Shown: positions 49,617-58,288, counted from the first letter of the stretch. The stretch is DNA of 64,000 nucleotides from Streptomyces sp. AC558_RSS880 (GCF_019049255.1 NZ_JAGMUJ010000003.1:1-64000); one strand, 5' to 3'. The notes: generated by a model not told the origin, from the sequence alone. A program made the numbers and translations.

Positions 49617-49662
49617 CCGTCCTCCGTAGGACCGGACCGCCCCGGCCCCCTACGGAGGACGG
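49617..49662 (+). terminator. Stem-loop after second FG-GAP gene
   Basis: CCGTCCTCCGTAGG / CCTACGGAGGACGG, a perfect 14-bp stem around an 18-base loop, seven bases past the stop. Confidence 0.85.
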
Positions 49663-49770
49663 ACGACCCGGCTGACGACCCCTTAGGGGATGTCACAGCT
49701 CGGCCGCAAACCCGGCCCCGAACGCCGGGGTCCGGTACGTCACCGCCCGGGACCAGGTACGTTCGATGAC

Positions 49771-50718
49771 GTGGCTGGATTCAGGATCGGACGCGGCCGG
49801 AACAACAACGGCGCTCCTCACGCGCGACCGCAACACCCCCCGCACGGGCAGCAGACGCCGCAGGGGCCGTCGTACGGCTACCCGCAGGCGCCGCAGCCGT
49901 ACCCGCAGCAGCCGTCGTACGGCGGTGGCGGCGCCGGCCCCTGGCCGCACGCGAACCGCGGCCCGGGCGGACCCGGTGGCCACGGCGGTCACGGCGGTCA
50001 CGGCGAGCCGGAGTACTTCGGCGACGGCGCGTACCCGCACGGCGCCCAGGGCGCCCCGCACGACCCGTACGCGGCCAACAACCCCGGCCACACCCAGGCC
50101 TTCTCGATCAACGAGGACCCCTACCACCAGGGCGACACCTACCACGCCGGCACCGCCCCGCCCCCCGGCCCGGTCGGACCCCGCCTGCACTGGAAGGACC
50201 TGCTCAAGGGCATCGTCCTGTCCCCCGCCCAGACGTTCCTCCGGATGCGCGACTACACGATGTGGGGCCCCGCCCTCATCGTCACCTTCCTCTACGGCCT
50301 GCTCGCCGTCTTCGGCTTCGACACCGCCCGCGAGGACGCGATCAACGCGACCCTCTCGAACGCGATCCCGATCGTCCTGACGACGGCCGTCGCGATGGTG
50401 CTCAGCGCCTTCATCCTCGGCGTGGTCACCCACACCCTGGCCCGCCAGCTCGGCGGCGACGGCGCCTGGCAGCCCACGGTCGGCCTCTCCATGCTGATCA
50501 TGTCCCTCACGGACGCGCCCCGCCTGGTCTTCGCCATGTTCGCCGGCGGCGACGCCGCCTTCGTCCAGATCCTCGGCTGGGCCACCTGGGTGGCGGCCGG
50601 CGCCCTGCTCACGGTCATGGTCAGCCGCTCCCACGACCTCCCCTGGCCGAAGGCCCTGGGCGCCTCGGCGATCCAGCTGGCCGCCCTGCTGTCGATCGTG
50701 AAGCTGGGCACGTTCTGA
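49771..50718 (+). CDS. Yip1-family membrane protein
   Basis: A 315-residue protein. The first 165 residues are Gly/Pro/Gln/His-rich and disordered (PQHPPHGQQ, GGHGGHGGHG); the rest is a Yip1-type domain with about five membrane helices (LLKGIVLSPAQTFLRMRDY, LGVVTHTLARQLGG). The start is GTG 49771 (VAGFRIGRGRNN) on family grounds. Role in bacteria is poorly known. The terminator after it is strong. Confidence 0.85.
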   Translation: MAGFRIGRGRNNNGAPHARPQHPPHGQQTPQGPSYGYPQAPQPYPQQPSYGGGGAGPWPHANRGPGGPGGHGGHGGHGEPEYFGDGAYPHGAQGAPHDPYAANNPGHTQAFSINEDPYHQGDTYHAGTAPPPGPVGPRLHWKDLLKGIVLSPAQTFLRMRDYTMWGPALIVTFLYGLLAVFGFDTAREDAINATLSNAIPIVLTTAVAMVLSAFILGVVTHTLARQLGGDGAWQPTVGLSMLIMSLTDAPRLVFAMFAGGDAAFVQILGWATWVAAGALLTVMVSRSHDLPWPKALGASAIQLAALLSIVKLGTF

Positions 50719-50733
50719 CGCGGACACGCATGA

Positions 50734-50770
50734 AGGAGGGGGCTCCCGGCACCGGGAGCCCCCTCCTTTT
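50734..50770 (+). terminator. Strong rho-independent terminator
   Basis: A perfect 16-bp GC-rich stem (AGGAGGGGGCTCCCGG and its complement) followed by TTTT, 16 bases past the Yip1 stop. It also faces the converging phosphoribosyltransferase gene. Confidence 0.92.
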
Positions 50771-50785
50771 TCCTTCTTGCCGCCC

Positions 50786-51274
50786 TCAGGCGTCGAGCAC
50801 CTGACCGTCCCGCTTGACCACGGGTTCCTGAACGGACCACGGGAAGTTGATCCACTCGTCGGTGCGCTTCCAGACGTACTCGCACTTCACCAGCGACTGC
50901 GTCTTCTCGTAGACCACGGCGCTGCGCACCTCGGCGACGGCGTCGAGGCAGAAGTCGCGCACGAGCTTGAGCGTCTTGCCGGTGTCGGCGACGTCGTCCG
51001 CGATCAGCACCTTCTTGTCGGTGAAGTCGATGGCGTTGGGCACGGGCGCGAGCATGACGGGCATCTCGAGGGTGGTCCCCACCCCTGTGTAGAACTCCAC
51101 GTTCACCAGGTGGATGTTCTTGCAGTCGAGGGCGTAGGCGAGCCCGCCGGCCACGAAGACGCCGCCGCGGGCGATGCTCAGCACGACGTCGGGCTCGTAC
51201 CCGTCGTCGGCGATCGTCTGGGCGAGCTCACGGACGGCGACGCCGAACTGCTCGTAGCTGAGGTTCTCGCGCAT
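50786..51274 (-). CDS. Phosphoribosyltransferase-like protein
   Basis: A type I PRTase fold of 162 residues. PRPP-binding motif KVLIADDVADTGKTL and PPi-loop-like LSIARGGVFVAGGLAYAL are visible. It resembles bacterial purine PRTases of the xanthine/hypoxanthine type; the base cannot be fixed from sequence. ATG 51274 (MRENLSYEQFG). It begins five bases after the dcd stop, so the two are probably a nucleotide-metabolism operon. Confidence 0.88.
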   Translation of the reverse strand: MRENLSYEQFGVAVRELAQTIADDGYEPDVVLSIARGGVFVAGGLAYALDCKNIHLVNVEFYTGVGTTLEMPVMLAPVPNAIDFTDKKVLIADDVADTGKTLKLVRDFCLDAVAEVRSAVVYEKTQSLVKCEYVWKRTDEWINFPWSVQEPVVKRDGQVLDA

Positions 51275-51279
51275 GCCGC

Positions 51280-51855
51280 TCACACCTGCGTCCGATGGAA
51301 GTTGAGGAAGGACCGCGAAGCCGTCGGCCCCCGCTGCCCCTGGTAACGCGACCCGTACCGCTCGCTCCCGTACGGGTGCTCGGCCGGCGAGCTGAGCCGG
51401 AACATGCACAGCTGCCCGATCTTCATACCGGGCCACAGCTTGATCGGGAGCGTCGCGAGGTTGCTGAGTTCGAGGGTCACGTGCCCGGAGAACCCGGGGT
51501 CGATGAACCCGGCGGTGGAGTGGGTGACCAGCCCGAGCCGTCCGAGCGAGCTCTTCCCCTCCAGCCGCGAGGCGAGGTCGTCCGGCAGCGTGATGACCTC
51601 GTACGTACTGGCCAGCACGAACTCACCGGGGTGAAGGATGAACGGTTCGTCCCCCTCCGGCTCCACGAGCCGGGTCAGGTCCGCCTGCTCGACGGAGGGG
51701 TCGATGTGGGGGTACCGGTGATTCTCGAACACCCGGAAGTAGCGGTCGAGGCGTACGTCGATGCTGGACGGCTGCACCATGGCGTCGTCGTAGGGATCGA
51801 TACGCACCCGTCCGGCGTCGATCTCGGCCCGGATGTCCTTGTCAGAGAGAAGCAC
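51280..51855 (-). CDS. dcd: dCTP deaminase
   Basis: Deaminates dCTP to dUTP in dTTP supply. The 191 residues match the known Streptomyces length. Trimer-fold motifs: [68 protein letters not shown] in segments, and [15 protein letters not shown]. The active-site Glu lies in the [17 protein letters not shown] region. Start is GTG 51855 ([12 protein letters not shown]). Confidence 0.95.
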   Translation of the reverse strand: MLLSDKDIRAEIDAGRVRIDPYDDAMVQPSSIDVRLDRYFRVFENHRYPHIDPSVEQADLTRLVEPEGDEPFILHPGEFVLASTYEVITLPDDLASRLEGKSSLGRLGLVTHSTAGFIDPGFSGHVTLELSNLATLPIKLWPGMKIGQLCMFRLSSPAEHPYGSERYGSRYQGQRGPTASRSFLNFHRTQV

Positions 51856-51927
51856 GGGCCCGAGGATACGCAAGGCGCGCGGACCGGCCACCATCGGCCA
51901 CCCCGCGCGCTGCCACTGTGACCGGTG

Positions 51928-52086
51928 CTACCGCTTCTGAAGACTCACCGGCACGACACTGCGGAGCCGCGCACAGCGCGGACACCGCAGAAGCCGGCCG
52001 GGGCCGAGTCGCTCGGCCTGCTGCATCGGAAACGAGGCGGCGGTGAACACGTGCCCATCGGCACAGCGGACGACGGTGCGCTCCAT
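51928..52086 (-). CDS. Small Cys-containing protein, 52 aa
   Basis: A 52-residue protein, MERTVVRCADGHVFTAASFP..., with CxxxH near the N-terminus and CPRC later (LLRCPRCARLRSVVPV), a plausible zinc-binding pair. ATG 52152 upstream would add 22 residues, but the core starts at 52086. Small proteins of this kind are common in streptomycetes. Role unknown. Confidence 0.6.
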   Translation of the reverse strand: MERTVVRCADGHVFTAASFPMQQAERLGPGRLLRCPRCARLRSVVPVSLQKR

Positions 52087-52252
52087 CAAGTCCAAGAGTC
52101 CCTTCCCCAAGAGGCCGCGTCTGGCGAACTGCCCTGACGACAAAAGCCACATTACGGGATCAAAGGAACGGTCCTCCAGGCGGCACCCCGCACCTTCACC
52201 GTACGCCCCAACTTCTGCCCCCCGCAGCCGCATCCACCCCCTGAAACAGCAT

Positions 52253-52283
52253 CAGGCCCCCGGGCTTGAACACCGGGGGCCTG
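52253..52283. terminator. Stem-loop upstream of tRNA-Gly
   Basis: CAGGCCCCCGG / CCGGGGGCCTG, a perfect 11-bp stem with loop GCTTGAACA. It may end transcription from the left; TAGAGT a few bases to its right is a possible -10 for the tRNA. Confidence 0.65.
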
Positions 52284-52343
52284 GCATGGGGTAGAGTAAG
52301 CGAGCGTCCGGACACCGTTGATGCGACGGATTCTGGATCTTAC

Positions 52344-52417
52344 GCGGGTGTAGTTTAATGGTAGAACATCAGCTTCCCAAGCTGAGAGCGCGAGTTCGAT
52401 TCTCGTCACCCGCTCCA
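52344..52417 (+). tRNA. tRNA-Gly (anticodon CCC)
   Basis: Cloverleaf visible by eye: acceptor stem GCGGGTG/CACCCGC, D-arm with TTTAATGGTAGAA, anticodon stem-loop CAGCTTCCCAAGCTG with CCC, T-arm GAGTTCGATTCTC, discriminator T and encoded CCA. The integrase gene of an AICE begins its 3' end 50 bases downstream, so this tRNA's 3' half is the probable attachment site (attL side). Confidence 0.95.
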
Positions 52418-52466
52418 CGAAGAAGGCCCAGGTCAGAGACCCGGGCCTTTCTGCTGTTCACGGCGA

Positions 52467-53636
52467 TCACTCGTCGCGTGCCAGATCCGTGCCAGAAGGC
52501 TTCTCGACGGCCTCCCGGGCAGCGGCGGCCCGGGCCTTCCGGACGGTCGCGTCGAGGCCGGCGGCGACCTCTTCCTGACGCTCCTCGTCGGAGTGCTGGT
52601 AGATCAGCGCGGCCTTCTCGGACGACTGCCCGGCGCGGACCATCGTGTCCTTGAGGGTGGCCCCGGACCGGGTGGAGAGCGTGTGCCCGGTGTGCCGAAG
52701 GTCGTAGAACCGGAAGCCCTCGGGCATACCGACGACCTCCCGCGCCCGCCGCCACTTCCGCCCGAAGGTGCTGCGCCGGAACGGAGCCCCCTTCTCCCCC
52801 ACGAAGACCAACCCGTCCGGCCCCGGCTCGGCGTACGACTCCAGATGCCACCGGAGCTCCCGGCGGAGGAACGCGGGAAGAATCACAGTCCGGGTCCCGG
52901 CCTCCGACTTGGTGTCGCCCTGGACGCGCCGCCCATTCATCCGCTCCGGCTCGGCGAGGCGGATCCGGACGCGCAGGTTGTCGACGTCGACCTCCCGGCG
53001 GCGGAGGCCGGCCAGTTCCTCCGGCCGCATCGGGCCGTAGGCACCGAGGTACACCATCAGCCGCCACCGCATCCCCACCGCATTGGCGAGGGCATCGACC
53101 TGGGCAACAGTGGCGATGCGCCGCTCAGTCGCCTTCTCCTTACCGGCGCCCTTGATCCGGCACGGGTTGCGCTGGATCAGCTCGTCGTCGACGGCCGTCT
53201 CCATGATGGCTTTCAGGAGGCGGTACGCCTTTGCCGTCATCGTCTTGGCGTTCGTGGTCCGGAGCCGTTCGGCACGCCACTCGCGTACGCGGGGTGCGGT
53301 GATCTCGTCGAGGTCGAGGTTCGCGAAGGCGGTCAGGTGCTTGTCGAGGAGGTAGCGGTAGAGATCCCGGGTCAGCGGAGCCAACTCGCGTTCCTCCACC
53401 CACTTGTCGGCGTAGGCCCGGAAGCCCACCGCGCCGGCCTCCGGGTCCCTCCACTCGCCCCGGCGGATCTCCGTCTGCTTCTCGGCGAGCCAGTCATCCG
53501 CGTCGGCCGTCGTCTCGAAGGTGAAGGGAGCCGGACGCATCACACCGTCCGGGCCCGGGTAACGCGCCTGGTACCGACCGGAAGGCAGCCGTCTGATCGC
53601 TCCGAAGCGGCGGCGCCTGCCCCTGCTGTTGGCCAT
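52467..53636 (-). CDS. int: Tyrosine recombinase / integrase
   Basis: A 389-residue site-specific recombinase. Core-binding domain is about 70-165 and the catalytic domain follows. Catalytic residues visible: R204 (YGPMRPEELAGL), R314 in the YDLRHTGHTL box (the usual first His of HxxR is Tyr) and Y346 (ALIYQHSDEE). It should integrate the element at the tRNA-Gly. The 5' end overlaps xis by one base (TGATG). Position beside the attachment site is standard. Confidence 0.95.
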   Translation of the reverse strand: MANSRGRRRRFGAIRRLPSGRYQARYPGPDGVMRPAPFTFETTADADDWLAEKQTEIRRGEWRDPEAGAVGFRAYADKWVEERELAPLTRDLYRYLLDKHLTAFANLDLDEITAPRVREWRAERLRTTNAKTMTAKAYRLLKAIMETAVDDELIQRNPCRIKGAGKEKATERRIATVAQVDALANAVGMRWRLMVYLGAYGPMRPEELAGLRRREVDVDNLRVRIRLAEPERMNGRRVQGDTKSEAGTRTVILPAFLRRELRWHLESYAEPGPDGLVFVGEKGAPFRRSTFGRKWRRAREVVGMPEGFRFYDLRHTGHTLSTRSGATLKDTMVRAGQSSEKAALIYQHSDEERQEEVAAGLDATVRKARAAAAREAVEKPSGTDLARDE

Positions 53637-53848
53637 CAGGCAGCCCTCCCGTATCGAGCACGGGGCCGCCTGATCGGCTCGACCGTGTGAGACGAGATGA
53701 AGTCGGCAAGGGCGCTCTCCGGGATGCGTACGTGCCGACCGACCTTGACGTAGCGGATGCGTCGCTCCTCGATCAGCCGTCGAGGGAAGCGGACCGTGGT
53801 GCCGAGCAGTTCGGCGACTTGGTCGACGGAGAGATAGCGCTCAGCCAC
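53636..53848 (-). CDS. xis: Excisionase, MerR/HTH_17 type
   Basis: A 70-residue helix-turn-helix protein: RYLSVDQVAELLGTTVRFPRRLIEERRIRYVKVGRHVRIPESALADFI. It is of the excisionase DNA-binding type that directs Int towards excision. GTG 53848 overlaps the rep stop by eight bases, so rep, xis and int are a coupled unit as in pSAM2. Confidence 0.9.
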   Translation of the reverse strand: MAERYLSVDQVAELLGTTVRFPRRLIEERRIRYVKVGRHVRIPESALADFISSHTVEPIRRPRARYGRAA

Positions 53849-55136
53849 GGGTGGGTTCTCCTTCCGTTCCGGGAGCGGGTTCGAGGGTTTCGGCGAGCCA
53901 GGCTTCGGCGTCGGTGAGGCCGGTTCCGGCGTAGATCCAGTGCGCGAGGACGAGGGTCGTGCCCGGGGCCGTCCCGCCCGCTGCCAGGGCTTGTGCGCGG
54001 CGCCATTCGGCACGGGCGTCGCGGAGGGCGCCGAGAGTGGTGGAGTAGCGGCGGGACTTGGTGGAGAAGTGGCCGCGGAAGCCGAGCATGTGGGCCCAGG
54101 CCCGCAGGCGGAGGTATTCGAGGTCCTTACGGGCGCCAAGGGTCCAGGCGGTGCGGATGAGCCGGCGGGCGTGGTCGCTGATGTCGAGCTGGGCGAGTTC
54201 GGCGAGGAACCTCAGCGGCCGGTCGAGGGCTCCCGTGGCGGTCTCGGCGCCCTTGGTTGCGTACTTGGCGATGTACGCGGCGACGGCCCGCTCAGTCAGT
54301 TCCTGGTCGCCGTCGAAGTCGGCCGAGCGGATGGTACGAACGTCGAGCTGTCGGCCGAAGGTGAAGGTGTGGGCGCGGCCGTCGATGACCGGGCCGTCCA
54401 CGCGGGCGGCGGTAGCGGCGGCCCGGATGGCGTCGGTGAGTAGTTCGGCGGTGGCCCAGGCGGGAGGCGGGGTGTCGCCGCCCTCGGGGCCGTCGATGCG
54501 GATGACGGCGTGAAAGTGGACGGCTCCGCGCTTCTGGTACTCGGCGACCTTGGCGAAGGACACCCGGGCGTGCTCGCGGAAGGCCCGCTGTGTGAGTCCG
54601 GCGCGCTTGGCGACTTCCCGGCGCAGGTAGGTGGAGAAGCGCCGCCACAGCGGACCGGCGTGCGCGTTCCAGAGGACGGCCGCTTCGTAGTCGTAGGTGT
54701 CCGGGTCGAGCGGGGTGCCGAGGGCGGGGTCGTCCTGGTCGTGGAGGGCGCCGCAGCGGCAGCGGCGGACCGAGCCGGCCGGACCGGTAGGGCGGTTGTG
54801 GACCGGGCCGAAGCTCGGCGCGGTGAAGGTGGCGAAGACGCGCGGGTGTGCGGCGATGCGTTCGGGGACTCCCTTGCCGCCGCGCAGTCCGGAGGTGATC
54901 AGGTGGAAGGTGTCGCGGCGGTACACCTCGGCGCAGGCCGCGCACCGGGTCGTGCGGCGGTTGTTGCAGCGGACCAGGAGGTGACCGGCCGGGAGGCCGG
55001 CGGAGTCGAGGTGATGGAGAACGTTCCCGATCTCGCCGGTGCGGGTGTCGACGGCGTACTCGGTGCGGTGGCCGTCGAGGCGGATCGGGTGCGTGCAGCC
55101 GCCGAGGCCGGCGAGCTGGCGCAGGAGTGCGGGCAT
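53841..55136 (-). CDS. RepSA-like replication initiator
   Basis: A 431-residue protein of the pSAM2 RepSA family, for rolling-circle replication of the excised element. Visible segments: HPIRLDGHRTEYAVDTRTGEIG, LLVRCNNRRTTRCAACAEVYRRDTFHLI, ATFTAPSFGPVHNRP, and HFHAVIRIDGPEGGD with a HxH metal-type pair. The first canonical start is ATG 55136, but coding signal runs 21 codons upstream to an AAGGAG-preceded ATC ATC at 55199, so a non-canonical start is possible. Expressed with xis and int, under operator at 55553 by position. Confidence 0.88.
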   Translation of the reverse strand: MPALLRQLAGLGGCTHPIRLDGHRTEYAVDTRTGEIGNVLHHLDSAGLPAGHLLVRCNNRRTTRCAACAEVYRRDTFHLITSGLRGGKGVPERIAAHPRVFATFTAPSFGPVHNRPTGPAGSVRRCRCGALHDQDDPALGTPLDPDTYDYEAAVLWNAHAGPLWRRFSTYLRREVAKRAGLTQRAFREHARVSFAKVAEYQKRGAVHFHAVIRIDGPEGGDTPPPAWATAELLTDAIRAAATAARVDGPVIDGRAHTFTFGRQLDVRTIRSADFDGDQELTERAVAAYIAKYATKGAETATGALDRPLRFLAELAQLDISDHARRLIRTAWTLGARKDLEYLRLRAWAHMLGFRGHFSTKSRRYSTTLGALRDARAEWRRAQALAAGGTAPGTTLVLAHWIYAGTGLTDAEAWLAETLEPAPGTEGEPTRG

Positions 55137-55289
55137 GGTGCCGAGGGCGGCCAGTTCGCCGAGTTCGCGGAGCGGAGGCGGAGTGGCGCGGGTGATGATG
55201 GCTTTCTCCTTCTGGTTCGGCTGGAGGGAGACGGCCCCCGGGGCGGCGGATGCTTGGCGGTATCGAGGCCGCCCCGGGGGTCCGGTGCG

Positions 55290-55535
55290 TCAGCGGCGGT
55301 GCTGGTCGCGGAGCAGCGAGCGCAGGACCACGGCGGCGACGGCCACGGAGACGGCCGTGACGGCGACGGCGGCCAGGAGCGCGGTCAGCACAACGCCGCC
55401 GACGAGGACGGCCACGACCGCTCCGGTGCTGACGGAGATCTGAGGAGCCGGACGTCGCGCGGGCGCCTGGTCGGCCACGGTGTGGGGGTGCGCGGGCGGC
55501 GGCGTCGGGCTGTCGGGGTATTTGGGCAGGAACAC
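55290..55535 (-). CDS. SpdD-like spread protein
   Basis: An 81-residue protein: VFLPKYPDSPTPPPAHPHTVADQ then a hydrophobic segment (TGAVVAVLVGGVVLTALLAAVAVTAVSVAVAAVVL) and RRQH-type basic end. Spd proteins help plasmid DNA spread between hyphal compartments. GTG 55535 chosen, since GAGGAGA lies eight bases upstream; the longer ATG at 55568 would put the operator motif inside the coding region. This same operator-RBS arrangement precedes the gene at 58644. Confidence 0.75.
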   Translation of the reverse strand: MFLPKYPDSPTPPPAHPHTVADQAPARRPAPQISVSTGAVVAVLVGGVVLTALLAAVAVTAVSVAVAAVVLRSLLRDQHRR

Positions 55536-55552
55536 GGCGAAGCTCTCCTCAT

Positions 55553-55565
55553 CTACTCGTCTAGT
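55553..55565 (-). promoter_or_regulatory. GntR-type operator copy a
   Basis: ACTAGACGAGTAG (minus strand) lies just upstream of the GAGGAGA ribosome site of the spdD-rep-xis-int unit. It matches the motif found at four other AICE starts. Confidence 0.65.
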
Positions 55566-55755
55566 CATGTGAGCCGTTGACGATGTCCACGCCGGAGCGC
55601 GTGCCGGACTCGATGGCCGGGGCCATGAAGGTGTCCGAAAGCCAGAAGCCGAAGAGGGCGATCAGGACGACGATCCACGTGCGGACGCCGAGGAACTTGA
55701 CCGCTCCCCAGGCGAAGAAGCCGAGGAGGACGACGAGCGGCAGGCTGACGGTCAC
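55561..55755 (-). CDS. Small membrane protein of the transfer region
   Basis: A 64-residue protein, MTVSLPLVVLLGFFAWGAVKFLGVRTWIVVLIALFGFWLSDTF then a polar tail. One or two membrane helices fill most of it. It fits the Spd-type small membrane proteins of AICE transfer regions but has no motif. Start GTG 55755. The TAG stop lies inside operator copy a. Confidence 0.7.
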   Translation of the reverse strand: MTVSLPLVVLLGFFAWGAVKFLGVRTWIVVLIALFGFWLSDTFMAPAIESGTRSGVDIVNGSHD

Positions 55756-55770
55756 GGTGTGCGGGTCCTT

Positions 55771-55962
55771 TCAGCGGACGGGGCAGCGGTGGGTACGGGC
55801 AGCCAGCTCGGCGGCAGCGCGGCTGTCGTAGTCGGCGGAGAAGCCGCAGCGCGGGGCCGTGCAGGCGGCGGTGTGCTTCTCCCGGCCGCGCCCGTCGTAG
55901 GACGTGCCGACCTGGACGGGGCCGATGCGGCTGACGTTGCGGAAACGCTTCGGTGCGGACAT
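55771..55962 (-). CDS. Small mobile-element transfer protein
   Basis: A 63-residue protein: MSAPKRFRNVSRIGPVQVGTSYDGRGREKHTAACTAPRC then CPVR. CxxxxxC and HRC near the end suggest a metal site. It matches the short proteins annotated as mobile-element transfer protein in Streptomyces AICEs (recollection). AGGAGA is eight bases before ATG 55962. Confidence 0.75.
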   Translation of the reverse strand: MSAPKRFRNVSRIGPVQVGTSYDGRGREKHTAACTAPRCGFSADYDSRAAAELAARTHRCPVR

Positions 55963-55964
55963 GG

Positions 55965-56147
55965 TCAGTTCTCCTGTCGCAGGCTGGGGCCAGGGAAATC
56001 GCGCAGGATCCGGGCGGCTTCCCCGGGGTCCGACATGCGGTCGGCAGCTTCTTCGGCGAGGAGCCGAGCGAGCGCCAACCGACCGCTTACGGCCATCTCA
56101 CGGGCCGCTTCGAGGTAGTCGGCGGCCGTGTTGAAGCAGAGAGGCAT
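55965..56147 (-). CDS. Small helical protein in transfer operon
   Basis: A 60-residue protein, MPLCFNTAADYLEAAREMAVSGRLALARLLAEEAADRM..., mostly amphipathic helix. AAGGAGA precedes ATG 56147, an excellent ribosome site. No known family is recognised. It lies three bases before the transfer protein gene. Confidence 0.7.
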   Translation of the reverse strand: MPLCFNTAADYLEAAREMAVSGRLALARLLAEEAADRMSDPGEAARILRDFPGPSLRQEN

Positions 56148-56163
56148 GGTTCTCCTTTGTCGG

Positions 56164-56820
56164 TCAGGTGAGCTGGGCGGCAATGGCGTCGGCCATGGGC
56201 GGCGGGACACCGAGGCGTGCGCGCAGGGTCGGGGTGTCGATGGCCGTTCCGGTGCGGGCGTGGTGCTCTGCGGCGACTTTGCGGGCGTGCTCGACCAGGG
56301 CGGCCGGGACGGTGACCGGCGGCGGAGCCGGAGCCGGTGCCGGCTCGACTGCCGGAGGCGCCGGGGGTTCCGGTGCGGGATCGGGCGCGTCCTCCTGGTC
56401 CTCGATGTCCTCGGGCTTCTCCTGGCCCACGGCGTCACTGGTCTCGTTGTGCGTGGTCGGTGACGAGTGGACGAGGAGGGTTCCGCCGAGGAAGGCGACC
56501 GCGGGCCAGCCCGCGACGAGGATGCGGAGCCAGGCCGGCACATGGTCCAGGTCGAGCAGTCCGGCGGTGGCGACGTTGGCGCCCAGGGACGCGGCGAGGG
56601 CGATCAGGAACCAGCACCACCCGGCTGCTTTCGCCTCGCCGGACCGCAGTCGGCGCCAGGCGGCGACGAGCAGCAGGTCGACCGAGACGGGATAGGCCCA
56701 CGCCTTCCACCCGTCCTGTCCGGCCGCCGAGGCGACGTCGTGCAGGTGGGCGAAGGACAGAGCGGCGGCGATGACCGCTTGGACGAGCACCGCGTCAACA
56801 CGGGCCAGGTGGGCACGCAT
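56164..56820 (-). CDS. SpdB-like/DUF2637 membrane protein
   Basis: A 218-residue protein. The N-terminal half has about four membrane helices (AVLVQAVIAAALSFAHLHDVA, WAYPVSVDLLLVAAW, WCWFLIALAASLGANVATAG), as in DUF2637/SpdB. The Pro/Glu-rich linker is followed by a C-terminal helical part (ALVEHARKVAAEHHARTG, LGVPPPMADAIAAQL) that may bind DNA. ATG 56820 follows GGAAGGAG. Spread function by context: it sits between the translocase and small transfer genes. Confidence 0.85.
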   Translation of the reverse strand: MRAHLARVDAVLVQAVIAAALSFAHLHDVASAAGQDGWKAWAYPVSVDLLLVAAWRRLRSGEAKAAGWCWFLIALAASLGANVATAGLLDLDHVPAWLRILVAGWPAVAFLGGTLLVHSSPTTHNETSDAVGQEKPEDIEDQEDAPDPAPEPPAPPAVEPAPAPAPPPVTVPAALVEHARKVAAEHHARTGTAIDTPTLRARLGVPPPMADAIAAQLT

Positions 56821-56908
56821 GCTGCGGCTCCTTCCGGGTTCGGGCATGGGAGGGGTAGGGACATGGCGCGAGGCGGTCACGCCGACCGGGGATACGTGCA
56901 GGCGCGGG

Positions 56909-58288
56909 TCAGTCGGTCACCGGGCGGGGCCGCACGACCGGGCCCGGTGTCTCGGCGGGCGGCCGTACGGGCACGTCGGGCCGGAAGGGCTTGAGCGCGG
57001 GCAGGTCGGGGACCAGGTGGGCCGACTCGCGGCAGGTCTCGGCGGCGTCGCCGAGGGAGAGGTACGGCGTGCGGATGCGGGACCAGCCGCCGGAGGTGTC
57101 ACCGGCCACGGCGAGGCCGGGCCGTTCGGGGGCGATGGCGCAGGCGGCGGAGACCGCTTCGGGGGCGATGTCGCCGAGCGCCATCTTGGCGGAGGCTTCA
57201 TCGTTGACGCGGTGGCAGACACGACCGGTCAACTGGGCCCGCAGCATGGTCGCCCCTTTGCCCAGCTCAGCGCCGAAGCGCTGGCCGCAAACCTCCAAGT
57301 AGATGCCGGCGGCCCGGCCGAGCTGGGCGAGCCGGATGAGCTGGGTGACCATCTCGTCCCGGCGTTCCTCGTCCTTCTTCGTGGCGACGAGGAAGAGTTC
57401 GGCCACTTCGTCGACGAACAGCACGACAGGCACCGGGCGTTCGTGCTCGGGCAGGCCCCAGATGTCGGAGGTGATCTCCTCGTCCGGTGTGCTCGGCGCG
57501 ATGCCCTGCCGGGCCTTGATCAGGTCGTACCGGTCCTCCATTTCCTTGATGAGCACGGGCAGCAGCTCGGCGGCTTGCTCCGGGTCGGTGGCGAGCGCCG
57601 ACAGGCGCGGGGCGAAGGGCGCCAGTTCCACGCCCCGCTTGCAGTCGATGCCGACCAGGGTGACGGGCTGACGGGCGAGGCCGGCGACGAGGTGACGCAG
57701 GTACATGGACTTGCCGGACAGCGTGGCGCCGAGGGTGAGTTGGTGCGGAACGGTGCGGTAGTCGCGTACGAACGGAGTGGCGTCCTCGCGCAGCGCGACC
57801 GGCACCCGGAGAAGGTCCGGGCGGAGTTTGCGCGGCATGCGCACCCGCCGCAGCACGTCGAAGCCGACGAGCCGCAGTTCGACCACGCCCGGCTTGATCG
57901 TGGTCACGTAGACGGCGTGGACGCCCCAGGCGTGGCGCAGCCGTTCGGCGGAGGCGGCCACGTCGGCGGGTTCCTGCCCCGGGGCGAGCCGCAGGCGGAC
58001 CCGTAGCCCCGTCGTGGTCGGCCGGATGATCCCCCGGCGCGGCGGTACGGGCCGGACCTCACGGCGGGTGGTGGCCTTGACCGCCAGGACCCGCAGCCGG
58101 GAGGGGGCCACGGTCAGCCCGCACGCCTCCATGACGGAGCCGTAGGAGCTGAGCAGCCGGACCGTGGACACCGGTAAGCCGACCGTGGACCAGTAGACGC
58201 CGGGGTGTCGTGCCCGGGCGTAGGCGGCCCCACCGCCGAGCGCGGCGACGGGACCACCCACCTCCAGAAGCGTTGCCAGGTCGGTCAT
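56909..58288 (-). CDS. FtsK/SpoIIIE-like DNA translocase (TraB/TraSA-type)
   Basis: A 459-residue transfer ATPase, the one protein needed for conjugal movement of double-stranded DNA in this element class. Walker A GATLSGKS (187-194), Walker B VVLFVDEVAEL (about 288-298), and downstream FtsK elements (LAQLGRAAGIYLEVCGQRF). An N-terminal hydrophobic patch is weak, so membrane attachment may need Spd partners. ATG 58288 shares its A with the previous stop (TGATG). Confidence 0.92.
   Translation of the reverse strand: MTDLATLLEVGGPVAALGGGAAYARARHPGVYWSTVGLPVSTVRLLSSYGSVMEACGLTVAPSRLRVLAVKATTRREVRPVPPRRGIIRPTTTGLRVRLRLAPGQEPADVAASAERLRHAWGVHAVYVTTIKPGVVELRLVGFDVLRRVRMPRKLRPDLLRVPVALREDATPFVRDYRTVPHQLTLGATLSGKSMYLRHLVAGLARQPVTLVGIDCKRGVELAPFAPRLSALATDPEQAAELLPVLIKEMEDRYDLIKARQGIAPSTPDEEITSDIWGLPEHERPVPVVLFVDEVAELFLVATKKDEERRDEMVTQLIRLAQLGRAAGIYLEVCGQRFGAELGKGATMLRAQLTGRVCHRVNDEASAKMALGDIAPEAVSAACAIAPERPGLAVAGDTSGGWSRIRTPYLSLGDAAETCRESAHLVPDLPALKPFRPDVPVRPPAETPGPVVRPRPVTD

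Noticed and set aside
46716..49696. Long minus-strand open frames opposite the FG-GAP genes
   Set aside because: They are Val/Gly/Ala-rich mirror frames without start signals; the plus-strand genes have signal peptides and repeated Ca2+ loops.
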